Shown piece by piece: positions 12,768 through 25,000 of a stretch of DNA of 64,000 nt (position 1 is the stretch's first letter; every line of letters begins with the position of its first letter). The translations under genes were made by a program, and so were the position numbers. The DNA comes from Trichostrongylus colubriformis (Eukaryota; Nematoda; Chromadorea; Rhabditida; Trichostrongylidae), in NCBI GenBank assembly GCA_963978905.1, contig OZ022259.1:11284001-11348000 (forward strand), read 5' to 3'. The notes beneath the pieces were generated by a model. It was not told the origin of the DNA, did not search any database, and saw only the letters and a list, made by a program, of their open reading frames with translations.

Positions 12768-13084
12768 GCCTATATTCTCGAGCCCAACACAAGTCATTCG
12801 CGAGAAGGCGGAGACGGGTGGACGAATTTTGAAGCGACATCGGTGGACACGATGGTTATTTGGCAACGATTTGGTTTTGCCAGCTTATCGAGTTGTCACA
12901 CCGAACAACCAAGCGGAGCCCCCACCACGGTACTCCCCGAATCGCCAATTCCGCATTCGTATCTTTTTCCCTCAAAGTGATTGATTACAGGTACGAGCAT
13001 CCGAATCGACGACATGCAGACAATAGAATCAGTACTACGAAATACAGTTTATTGACATTCTTACCCAAAAATTTATTAGAACAG
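12768..13084 (+). CDS. tat-3: Flippase exons 1-2: cytosolic N-terminal region
   Basis: Exon 12768-12929 begins with the third base of a split codon after a TTTTAG acceptor, so an upstream exon must exist; in-frame stops lie just before it (12736) and it contains no ATG. Its basic stretch ([10 protein letters not shown]) is typical of the region before the first membrane segment. A 61-nt intron (12930-12990) restores the frame into exon 12991-13084. That exon carries [19 protein letters not shown], the signature just before TM1 in P4-ATPases. The donor GTACTC is non-consensus, but it is the only GT I found that gives the right phase. Confidence 0.85.
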
Positions 13085-16000
13085 GTAGGAACCAAATGTT
13101 TTCCAGTATGATATTGCCCATTATCTTTGAATTCCGTACAAATTGATTGACGCAATTCTTTTTAAGATCAATTTCTCAGGGTCGTAGGTGGTATTGTGGT
13201 TATGGCATTGCATTATAGTGATTCGTAGGATCAAATTCCCCCTGCTCAATTGATTCTTATTGGAATCGAATACTGACTGGATCTGACGAAGGAGATTCGA
13301 GAGGGGGAATACTGATTCCATTATCAGTCCCCATAAAGCCGCCGTCAGCCCTTGCGATTTTGCGATTTCACGACGTCGCACTTTCGCACGACATGCGACG
13401 ACCTTGAGATCGCGCAATGCCGCAACTTTGCGTGCGGAGCTGCGACACCGCTAAAGCAAAATCACAAATTCTGACAGTGGCCTAAGTCATTGCATTGGTG
13501 GGATATGCTTATAGTCACCTTCACAAGCGTGGAAGAAGTCGCGTCATGAACATGTAGTTGATAAATCTGCGAAGATTTCGTTGTGTTATCGCGTTGGGGG
13601 ATGTCTAATAAAAGTTGCACACCTAATCATGTCCTAAAGATCGGGTGGAGGTCGATTGGTCGAATTTCCGCTTCGCGACGTCGCACTCGCGGCGCCGTCA
13701 GTACGAGATGGTTCCTTTCCCTCCGAGGCTCAGGTAAAAATAGCTGGGATGCCTCTCCTCTCATTGCGATGGCACCGATTACGTGTTGTAGCCTGAGTTT
13801 AGGGTGTGCTTCGGCACGGCCCGAGTAGGTCAATTCATGTGAGGAGGCGGTGGCCGTGCAGCCTAGCGCGCATCAAAATTCGTGACCAGGACATCGAGGC
13901 AAATGGCACGCTCGGCAGTTTGCGTGACGCGGTTACCTAATTGGACAGTCCTGAAGCACACCAATGAATTTATGGGCCATTACGTTCGATTTTCTTGTTT
14001 TCACCGCTTTCAACCGATATACATCTCATTTTTCTAATTCAGCTACATCGGGCAGCAAATTTATATTTCATCTTTATCGTTGTATTGAATATGATAATTG
14101 GAGCGTTTGGGAAGTACATATCACTGATGCCAATCTCTTTCGTCCTCGGAGTCACAGCTATAAAAGATGCTTTCGAGGTAGCTATCTTGCAGTTCTTTTT
14201 CCTTTTTTTCCTTTTTCTTTCTTCATTTCCTCGCTCTCCTTCTTCGCCCTGCTTTCTGATAACATATGATAACCCTTCTACTGCCTTTGATTTAGGATTA
14301 TCGCCGATATAAGTCTGATCAAAAAGTTAACCATTCCACATGCCGTGTTTGGGATTCAAGTCAGGGCAGGTGAGTCAATGATATTTAGGCAGTCTTAAAG
14401 GCACACTTTGTGTTGATCAGATAAGCGACTCTGATTCCTGCGAAATTCTCGCGAAATGCTCCTTCGCGCAGTGTATCCTTGAATGCTATCCATATTGCAC
14501 CCATTTTGCACCGCCACGATGGGCTATCACGGTGCTACTCCTGCTCCAACCCACGCCGACCACGCCCGCGCTAGCTCTCTTATTGGTCAGCTTAGCTGAA
14601 AGGACGTGGTAGGAGGCGTTCGAGGGAGTGTAGCATCGCGGCGGCGCAAGTAGGTGCAATGTGGATAATTACCTGAGGATCTAGTACTGCCAAGAAGGTA
14701 ATACAACTAATCTCATAATCGCAAGATGTGCATTTAAATTCTAAAACCTGCCCCTTCAGGTATCGCAAATTAGAATGGAAACATATCCTTGTTGGAGATT
14801 TCGTGCACTTGTCTCATGATGAAATAATTCCGGCCGATATGTTGCTACTGAGAAGCAGTGACGTCAACGGTAACCATTCTTCCATTGGTTTACTTTTTGA
14901 TTTCACGAGATTTCCCCAAAAAAAATCTAGAAAAGGGAGCAAAGTACAAGTTTTAAGTTCTCTTTTGTATGTAATAAATAATGGTAGTTAATGGTAAATG
15001 ATGGTTATAGCATTAATAAAAGTGATAAAAGTGATAAACGTCAGGAGATGAGTATTAGGTTGCGCTCATCGTTTCGGTATAATTACTGGTTATTGCAAGT
15101 TATTTACTCGAGCAGATCTCGATTCACGGTGCTATTGCCGTGAAAGCCGAACAGGCAACCACTTTCAAAACCTTTTCCAGTCGCCCAAACTGAGTTAGCA
15201 TAAGTGTGGTCTTCAAGATCTCGCTCACCTCGGAAATTAATGGTTACTGCCTGAAGGGTTTACGGTATGGGACGACAGCGGCTTGAAGTTGCTGCAATGC
15301 ACACACGGTACCTTGCCAAGACGTCGAAAGTGAATTAACTAGGTTTTCGCTGTAATCACACTTTTTTATTGCGCTTTCGCTTATTCTTCACTTAATTGTT
15401 TTACTTAATTGTTGCTGTGTGTTGTTTCACTTATTTCACATCATCAACAGTGAATGAAATACTTTCTACGAGACAACCAAGGACATCTATACAGCGGACA
15501 ACTCGTAAAGTCAGTGTGATGATGCGAATGTGATGAGAATACACACCACAGCATCGCGCTTTAGAATCCGGGTTTTTCCACCGATTATCGCTTCTATCTT
15601 TAAATGTTCGTTACAATGATCATTTCTTTGAATCTTCAGCTTTCTTCGGACCCCTTCCGGTTCTTTTAAGCAGCATTGCGTAATCAGCGTAATTGCTCTC
15701 GATTGCATGTCTCGGAATGGGCAGAAACCATGAGAATCGCTTCTGTTCGTGCATAATACTGCTGCAGAACCTAATTTGTCAATTCATGACTTGGCCCTCC
15801 TGAAAGGACAATGTAGAACCTACCCTTTTCTCGATGTCGCTAATCAATCTGGATACTATTTAGATCATAAAAGACTCTAAATCCTCTCGCCCTGAGTGTC
15901 TGTCCCTCCGATATTGGTACCAGAGCTATCTGGGTAGGGGCAATGGCCAACCTCCACAGGCACAATGAGAACAAGAATATTGCTGTTGCAGTGGAGGGCA

Positions 16001-19000
16001 CTCAACTATCTCCTGGGTTCGGCCTATAGATTCGGAAAAGAACATCTCAATCGTTCACTAAGGCTTATCGTTAGGCAAAAATATTCGCTTGAGCTTTCAT
16101 AGTGCAGATTAACACGTCAGCAATGCTCACGAGTGCAACGTCAACTGGAGTGCCACCCCCATTGCTGTAGCACCCAAAAAGCCTTCGAGTACCTATATGA
16201 TATTAAAAATGAGTAGGAGTAGGCCTGCCTCGTCACCAATGTATAGGCAGTGAATCACATTCGCGATTTCAGGCATTTGTTATGTTGACACTTGCAACTT
16301 GGATGGTGAAAGTAACCTGAAGCAACGACAAGCAATTCGAGCTATGGGAAAGTTTCACAATCCCACGGTACCGCTGAACTTTTCCCCCGATCAGTTCAAG
16401 TACAAGGTGAGCTTCTTGTTAGCCGTACATTTTCCTGGTTTGTTCCGGAGCTAACCCTTCATGCGTTATTATTAGGTGTGTTGTGAGGAGCCCACTACGG
16501 ACGTGTACAAGTTCGAGGGTCGCTTGGAGACTATGGATGGCGGTTGGTCTAATTTCTTGTGGAATGGTGTCTTTTGTTCAATTTGCAATGCAAAACGCAC
16601 TTTTCCAGGTCCTCCTCTACCACGAGAATTCACAATCTTGGCCAAAGAAAATGTTCTGCTCCGTGGATGTGTGGTCAAGAATACGGATTTCGTGGAGGGG
16701 ATAGTCCTGTATGCAGGTGAATGGTGCTTATTTTCTAAAACTGCTTGCAAATTTAAGACCGTTTTGTTATACGTAGGGCGGTTTTAAGAAATACCGATTT
16801 TGCACCTGTCAGATCAACACTGATTTTTCAAGAGCAGACACTCATGTATTGTCGCGTTCATACTTCGCGGCGCCGACGGCAGATAGTGGCTACTCGTCTC
16901 TGCGTTTCCACCTTTGCCACCCTGTATCATTGCCGGGTGTATATCGCTAGGACAGAAACGTCGCGTGGCCGCGTTCGGCACGCGACGGGATGGTGCGAGC
17001 TATGCGCGCCGTATTAGATGGGTCTTGAAGCGATGACGGTGCTCTACGCCTCATTCTACGCGTAATCGCTTCAGGACTCAAGTAATACGGCGCGCATAGC
17101 TCGCACCATCCCATCGCGTGCCGAACACGGCCACGCGACGTTTCTGTCCTAGCGATATACACCCTATCATTGCCTACGTCGTCTCTGCCCCTCCCCGTGC
17201 CCCCCAGGCTCGCTGCCTGTGAACGCAGCCACGCCGTGTCGGCGCAAAGTATGGACGCTGCCTAATGATTCATAGTGCAGAAGGAACCTAGCTCCCTGAA
17301 CTGTTTTTTATTCAGTGAGTATACAGTGATTTAGGTCGTGACACAAAGGCTATGTTAAACAACAATGGACCCCGATACAAGAGGTTGGTTATACGCTCCA
17401 TTTTTTCGTTTTCTCTAGGAACTTAATTTATTCAGTTTTCTGCGTAACATAATTTCGGAAGGTCCGTAGCACCATAAGGGGGGAGGGGGGGGGGGTATTG
17501 CAGTGTCTAGAATACACCCTTCTCGCGTTTGTACAGTGGGGTAGATTACGATGAATGAGTCTTATGTAGATCCTGCATGACAGACTCTACACAAACATCT
17601 CCTATCAGAATACAAGAGCTTTTTGGATTCCTCTTCCATACATATGGTTAGTTGTGAAGGGTTTCAGTCTTTTTTTAACACTTATTAGGCCTATCAAATG
17701 CGCAAGTCACGCGTCTGTCAGAGCCAAAGGCGGCATTCTCCGACTTTGCTTCGCCACCGCACCAGTCGTGAAAATGCTGCGACGGTCGCGTTTGTGTCAC
17801 CTGATCGGCTCTTAATGTACTACACCCGTCAACAAACTTATGTGCTAAAAAACGTAGCCTTTGCAAGTGATTCCTATTGAAATCTGTGCTGAATGACTGA
17901 GTGTAATTCTGCAATCAGCGTTTTCGTAAAACCTATTTTTGATTTCTTGCCCTGAGGGTATGTCCTCTTCTGTATTCTGAATGAGGTGACATCTTACTTT
18001 TCAAGAAGTACGCTGGAGCGCCTTACAAATCTCGATATTATTTGGTGTGTGGTGATCCTTCTGGTTCTCTGCATTACAGGAGCGGTACTCTCAGGTTTGA
18101 ACATACTATAACAATTTTAATTTTACTGCTACGTTCACGAATTACGTTTTTTAAAGTTTTTTTTTTTTCAAAATTTCTATACAGAAAGATATTCAAAGTT
18201 TTTTATTTTTGTTCAGGAGGCTGTATACATAGCAATTTTAGTTTTCGTTGATTTCTTGTCAGAAAACTGTAAATATTGGGTAGTCTAAAAAGTTTTTTCG
18301 CATTTTCAAATACCGCTTTTTCCCTCAAGACTGCTTTTCAGCAATCTCTTCTGTACATACACATGTAGTACAAGTCCACACGCATCTATAGGTATTATTG
18401 TCTTCCATCTCCCGGATAACCCTTTTCGGCAAAATAAACATATTAACGGTCAACCTCATTTTCAATACAAAAATTATAAAAAAATTTTTCTGTGAATGGC
18501 GTTAGACAGGGAAAGGAAAAGGTGATAATCCGATGGAGCAAGATGAGGGCTATAAGGTGGATGGGGTAGCAATTTTTTTCCAAGCACGAGAACTTTTTGG
18601 CGAGTCATTTTTTCACTAGTGATAAAAAATTTTCAAATTTTTTCTTTTAAAAAATTCTCGAGCTTGGATAAAAATTGCTGCCTTATAGCCCTGGTCTTGC
18701 TCCATCGGACTATCACCTTTTCCTTTCCCTGTCTAACGCCATTCCAAGAAAAAAAATTGGAATCGAAAATGAGGTGACTTTTGATTTTTTTATTTTGCCG
18801 AAAAGGGTTATCCGGGAGATGGAAGACAACAATACCTTTAGATGCGTGTGGACTTGTACTACATATATATGTACAGAAGAAATTTTGTGGAAAGCAGTTT
18901 TGAGGGAAAAAAGCGGTATTTAAAAATACGAAAAGACTTTTTAGACTACCTAATATATAGATATTTATTCCAGAAGTATGGATGAGAAGTTTTGCCAACC

Positions 19001-22000
19001 CATACCAGGTTCCATTCTTCACGTGGTCCGAAAAGCCCGGTGGCACGCTATTTCGTCCCTCCTTTGAAAGCTTCTGGAATTTCTGGTCGTTTATCATCGT
19101 CCTGCAGGTTGGTGCAGCATTTATCAGACAAAAGGTCTGTCATAGGGATAGTATTAGGGAAGGAAAGGTCGCCATCGCTTGTTGAATGCATGATGCATAG
19201 GCCTAGTTCAACCGGAAGCAGCCAGCCTTTCAGTTCTGCGAAGTCGATGACTTGTGAGAAGACTTTTTAAGACGATAAGGAGATCACCTGTAATGGGTGA
19301 TCCTACTAATCATGGTAAAGGTCATAATGATGGAGTGAGCCGGTGATGAATTTATTTGTTTTCGTGGGACCTTCTTCCGTCCTCATTTTTCTATACGACT
19401 CCGCGGCAGCCAATTGATTGCCATGGTTTCTGTGTGGACATAACCATATGCAACATCCACCTCGTCTTCCGTAGACTTTGTTGTTGACACTGTACCCTGA
19501 CATGAAGCTTCACTTTATTTTTTCGGTTTTCATGATAATTAACTGTGAGAAAATTTTAGAGTAATTGAGCTGCAGGATTAACACCGAAAGGGGAAAGTTT
19601 GGCATGTGAAATATAAAAGTGGAAGTGATCGGTAGTGTAACAGTAGAGAAAGAAATAAAACGGCGAAAACAACGGAGAAATAGGTACTCTGCATCACTAG
19701 CCGGTTGGTTGGATGCAGATGACCGAGGGGCTAAGTCAGCCGGCCGCAAACGTTCTCCCGCCCTTGCGACAACTCCCCCTACGGATGCGCGGCAGCGCGA
19801 CTCGCGGTGCGGCGGCATCGTGTAAGACCCGTAGCCGCGTTTTCTCGGTAAGCTTCGCCAAACATCACATCCTCTGAACTGAAATGTTTATTTTCAGAAA
19901 ACATGTCTTCCCAGTTCTTACTTTCTCTTTTCCCTGGGCGATGCCTTTAAGGCTATCCGATCACTATGTTCAGGTGCTGATACCGATTTCTCTATACGTC
20001 TCGATAGAATTCATCAAGGTTGGTCAGGTGTGGTTGATATCTCAAGACAAGAACATGTACTATGAAAAAGTGGACAAGCGGCTGCAGTGTCGGTAAGTAC
20101 GATATGGTCTTGTCCATTTTCAAGAGGCACAGTGCGTGCTCTATTCAGCTCCGATGGCCATTTTTGTAAACGCCAATCGCACGCAGCGCGCCCAGGCTTC
20201 TTGTCAGCTCTGCGGAGCTTTTCCTTTTAGTACCTATGTACTACCATATGATTTTTACAGAGCGCTGAATATTCCTGAGGAACTTGGTCAAGTTCAATAT
20301 GTAATGTCCGACAAAACAGGAACGCTAACAGAGAACCAGGTAAGCCTTCTTTTTATATGTATATGAGTTATGGGTTATGGGTTATGTCATTGAGCTACGG
20401 AGGCAGTACTGGAGCTGTCAAACGTTTTTTACTTGTCTCTCCAAAATCACCTCGTTCACAGATTCCTTCAGCGTCTTCAGCTTTCTATCTTTAACCCCTC
20501 AATTCCAGATGGTTTTCCGTCGTTGCTCGTTAAGAGGACGAGATTTCGGTGGTCATTCTGTCGCAGCGGCTATCGACCAGTCAGATGACCGGCTTGGAAG
20601 ACCGCGTCCTTCAAAGGATCGTGGGCTTGAGGCTCTTCTTAGTCGTGCTATTCGGGAAGCTGATATTGACAGCCCGATATATCTGTTCTTTCTCACCATG
20701 GCCATCTGCAATACCGTTGTCGTAAACGCTAAACCTCATGAGGTACGCGTTAATCTACTTTACAGTCACGAGAAGGGGATCCGCTATTCCCATCAGCTGT
20801 GCTTTTTCGTACCATCTGCATTCAAGTAGTGGCTTACCCCACGTAAAACTTATGGTACGTTTGTATGGACATATTTCAGGATCTCATGGATCCTGATGGT
20901 GACATGATCGACAACGGCATTGAAGAATCAGAAACTACTACTGAACGGCTGACGATTTCACCGATGAGTGTGAAATTTCTCGAAGAGGTGGAAGAAGAGG
21001 TTGCACACAGCGATAGCCCAAGGAGTCCCCGAGAGAGCATTGAGCTCATAGATCTCCATGATGATAAGGTATGCGTCAAGAAGTGCTGCTCCTTAAGCGT
21101 TTCCTAATAAAGTTATCTCAGGATGATTCACCACCTGTGCCCAGCGTTCCGGAAATGGCCTCTCACGATGCGAAGGAAAAGAACTCACAAACATCATTGA
21201 AAGGCATGGTTGCTCTACCTGGAATTCTACACCGACCATCTTTGCTCAGTCTCGCTCGCCTCAAAGGGATAAAGGAGCTCAGCCCGTTTCGAAGGTGAGC
21301 GAGCCAACGCATACGGACAAACGAGTATTTGTTACCATAGGCAGTATGGCGGCGTTCTCCAGTCACGCGCTCGGTTGCATCATATGATCCATTTTTTAGA
21401 AAATATGCCTTCAACGGGTATCTTCAAAATTGGATATACTACTGATTAGCTGTATGTGGCTGCGAGGAAGTGAAATAGCCAGCAGTTCCTGGGAAGGGGA
21501 TATAGCGAGAAATGAGAAATAGATTTATGAGGAAGCGACAGTATTACTGCGTGTGTTACTGTGTTCAGAAGAGGAGTGTTAGTAATGTCTTTATCATCTG
21601 TTGTAGAATGTGTAAGTCACATCGTAATTCGAAAGCAAGGGGCGTGCTAATCGTGCCTATGGAGTGACGAGAACATAACGCATGCTACACGATGCGTGCG
21701 AAGTAAAGGCGCCGCTTGTAGATTGAGTCTGATAATTCCGTCCAACACCTTTATTGTGATAGCTTTAGTTAGCAACTAGTAAGGATGTGTCATTTGAACA
21801 AAAAAAATTCGCTTGGCGGATGTAGTGCGATGCGATGAGGGGGGGAGGGGGGCGAGCTAATGACGCCATATTTGTTGGGTCCTCGAAAAAATAGTCTACG
21901 GAATCTGATTTTTCCTGTTATCCATAATTTGCGTTGTATATGCGTCCTTCGTGCCAAATATACAAACTTTTGCGAGGAAAAAAACACGAATCCGGTTGAG

Positions 22001-25000
22001 ATAGAGCTCTTTGAAGTAGCGTCCGAGGAGGCGCGGTCCTGATTGCTCTAGGATCAAAAATTCTTCGATTATGTGAACAGGCAGAGTGTGATGCTAAAAT
22101 TTCTCGATTCTTTTCGTCTTTCTGCTCATGTATGGAAGCTATAAGAGTGGTTTTGAAAATAACTTCAGTCGTAGAATTTTCGTGGACTACCTTTGGAGCG
22201 ATTACGCTCAAAATATTATAGGCGTAGCACAACGCGTTAGCTTTAAGACCCAACTAATATGTGGCTCTTGGTTCGCGTCAATGGCGGCTGCAGCCTCGAC
22301 GTTAACACTTTATTCAAAAAGCACACACCACGCACCCCTCCCCTCAAACCACGTACGAGCTTCTGATACGCACACATTGTGTCGCTCATATTCGACGCTT
22401 TGCGGAATCGTGCCGTAAGGGTGTATTTCTGAGAACCTCACTGAACATAAGAGCAGCGTCACCTCACTATGTGTACAGCGTGACTGATGCCTTGAGTGAA
22501 TATGAAGCGTGAGAGAATGTGAACGGGTGCTATCGCAATGGAGGGGGCATCTTATAAAAAGTTGCTTATATAGGCATCCATGAGAGATCCTTGAGGGGTC
22601 AATCTGCACATTCAGGCGTATACTTTTGTCTGGACCTCGATGGAGGGAAGGAGGGGTTCCTTTTTCCTTTTGGGTTTAGTTAATGTCCCTAGTGGGATGC
22701 CCCCTCCCATTGCGATAGCACTTGTGAACGGAATGACCAACGTTCATTGAACAGCAGAAAGTTTCACTTGTTTTTCTCCGACATTTGAAATCATCATGTC
22801 TCATTGTTTCACAACCACGAATGCCTACTCAGATCTTTGGACAAACGCCAGTCGCAATCTTCGTCTGAAACTGCAGCTCCACTGCACTCCTTCTATGACT
22901 CCGAGTCTCCAGATGAGTTGGCACTTGTTGAGGCTGCTAGAGAATACGGTGTACGGCTACTTAAGCGGAGATTCGATGAGGTAATAATCCATCTCAGAGC
23001 CAGTGGTCAGATAGTAAAGTATAAGGTGAGAATATTCATCGCGGTGTGTTCTCCTTTTTACAAAAATCTTCTTAACAATGCTTTTTTCAGCTTCTTCATA
23101 CTCTGCCATTCGATTCTGATCGCAAGCGAATGTCGGTGATCGTGCAAGAGTGCACTGGAAAGAAGAGGATCATACTTTTAACGAAAGGGGCTGATGCTAA
23201 TGTTCTTCCTATTTTGGCTAATGAATACATCACATCAGAGATAGGGGAAGAGGAGGTGTACAAGGTGAGACTCACTTCCAGAAACTTTTCATTACTGGAG
23301 CAGGTCGTTATGGTCAATTACACAGGCACAAGAACATCTGTCTGACTATGCGAGGGAAGGTCTGCGAACTCTTTGTTTGGCTAAAAAATATTGGAGCAAC
23401 GAAGATTACCAGGTAATCCCCATCTCTAAAATGTCATAGACATCTGTGAATGGTTGTCTATGCAGGCATGGCGCGCGCTGCATGAAGAAGCTGAGCTTGA
23501 TCCCCATCATTGCGAGAATTTCGTCCGAGACAGCATACTGAAGGCAGAGAAGGATGTTGAATTATTAGGTAAGTTCTGGCGCTGTCGGGCTGTGTTTCTG
23601 GCACTCGAAACCCCCATGCTTACTCCTCCCTCCCAGGTGTGACTGCTATAGAAGATCGTCTCCAAGAAGGAGTACCGGAATGTATCCACCTTTTACGCGA
23701 AGCAGGCATATGTGTATGGCTTTTGACCGGTGACAAGGTGGAGACGGCTGTCAATATCGCATACTCATCTCGGTATTTCTGTTACTTTTACTGTGTCGTT
23801 ACAAAATGGACATGAAAGAACTGCTGTTTCAAAAATGCATTTTTAGTTTATTCTCCAGCGCAATGGACATTTTAAATGTTGGTGCCAGTGGAGTTCGATC
23901 GGTTTCTGATTTATTGGATGAGCACCTCGAGCGGTAAGTATGTATACCTATTAGATCCCTCACATAAGCTCAAGAAAGGAAAGAACGAAGGAAATTGCAG
24001 GAATATTATGCTTTTCCATACGTTCTCTTAGAATCAGGCTGGATTCCATAGGTGTCACAGGTAGCAGGGTGATAAATAGTGTAGATTCACTGCGCAACCA
24101 AGAGTGCGGAGTTTGATCCCTACCTTTCGAGAATTTGAAAAGAGCCTTGTCATTGTCAGCGTTAGTTCTAGGTCGACAGATCAGCTGATAATGAAACCCC
24201 ATCACAATTAATATGCCTAGAGTAGCAAAGTACTTAGTGGTAATGCTAGAAGTCCGGAAAGTTGAAGTAGTGTAGAGCCCCCTGGGTAGGCTGGCCCCAC
24301 CCTACCTGAGGATTCAACAAGAAAAAGTTCATCATGTATTAGGGAATACAGATAGGGTCGTTGGTTCAGATGGGTTACCAGCGCAAAAAGCACTCCGGAA
24401 TACGGAGTCGAGTGACTCACAGAATTCCTCAACATTGTGTTCAATGGAGGAAAATCCGGCGGTCTCTGTCGGTCGGCATATCCGGATGGAATGAAGAATT
24501 CACTGGAATTATCCTCAAGGGAAATTCGTACCGGACGATGATAAGGTCTGAGATGCTTCTTGGCAGCGAGTGCTAGCTTACAACGAAGAACAACGAGACG
24601 CAGGTAAACCCCGTCAAAACTGGCCAACGACAAAAGTTCGCAGCTGAACTTGTATCGCTCCGATCAGGAAAGAGGAGTCTGGGCGGTATAGGGAAGGCTC
24701 CTCTCCAGCTGAAGTGAGGGAACAGCGACTGCGAGGTATGGACACTTGCTGGGGATGTCAGAAAGTTGCCCAATGAGAATGGCACTAATGTTCGGTGTCC
24801 CCGGTTAGCGACTACAGATCGCCTCAAAGAAAAGGTGGAGGGACGTCTTAAGGCTACCTCACCAAAGTCGAGGGTACGAGAGGACGCCGTGGAGAAAAAC
24901 GAAGCGTTGTCTGACCAGAACCAGCTGACCCCAACGGCAAATCTTTCGCCCGCTGTCTTCAGTCCGTAGATCATTTTTGGGCCCATACGTTATATATGGG

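Noticed and set aside
16476..16787. Continuous 103-codon open frame across the flippase A domain
   Set aside because: It includes a 66-nt stretch with a donor, a TTTTCCAG acceptor and no counterpart in the flippase family. Treated as an intron, with retention noted as a possibility.
18633..19097. 154-codon minus-strand frame
   Set aside because: It is the antisense of a mariner arm and of the flippase exon 18974-19107, so it is a shadow frame.
24060..24125. tRNA-like or SINE-like words (GAGTTTGATCCC)
   Set aside because: No cloverleaf could be drawn and no second copy with clear ends was found. A similar word at about 13215 is also unsupported.
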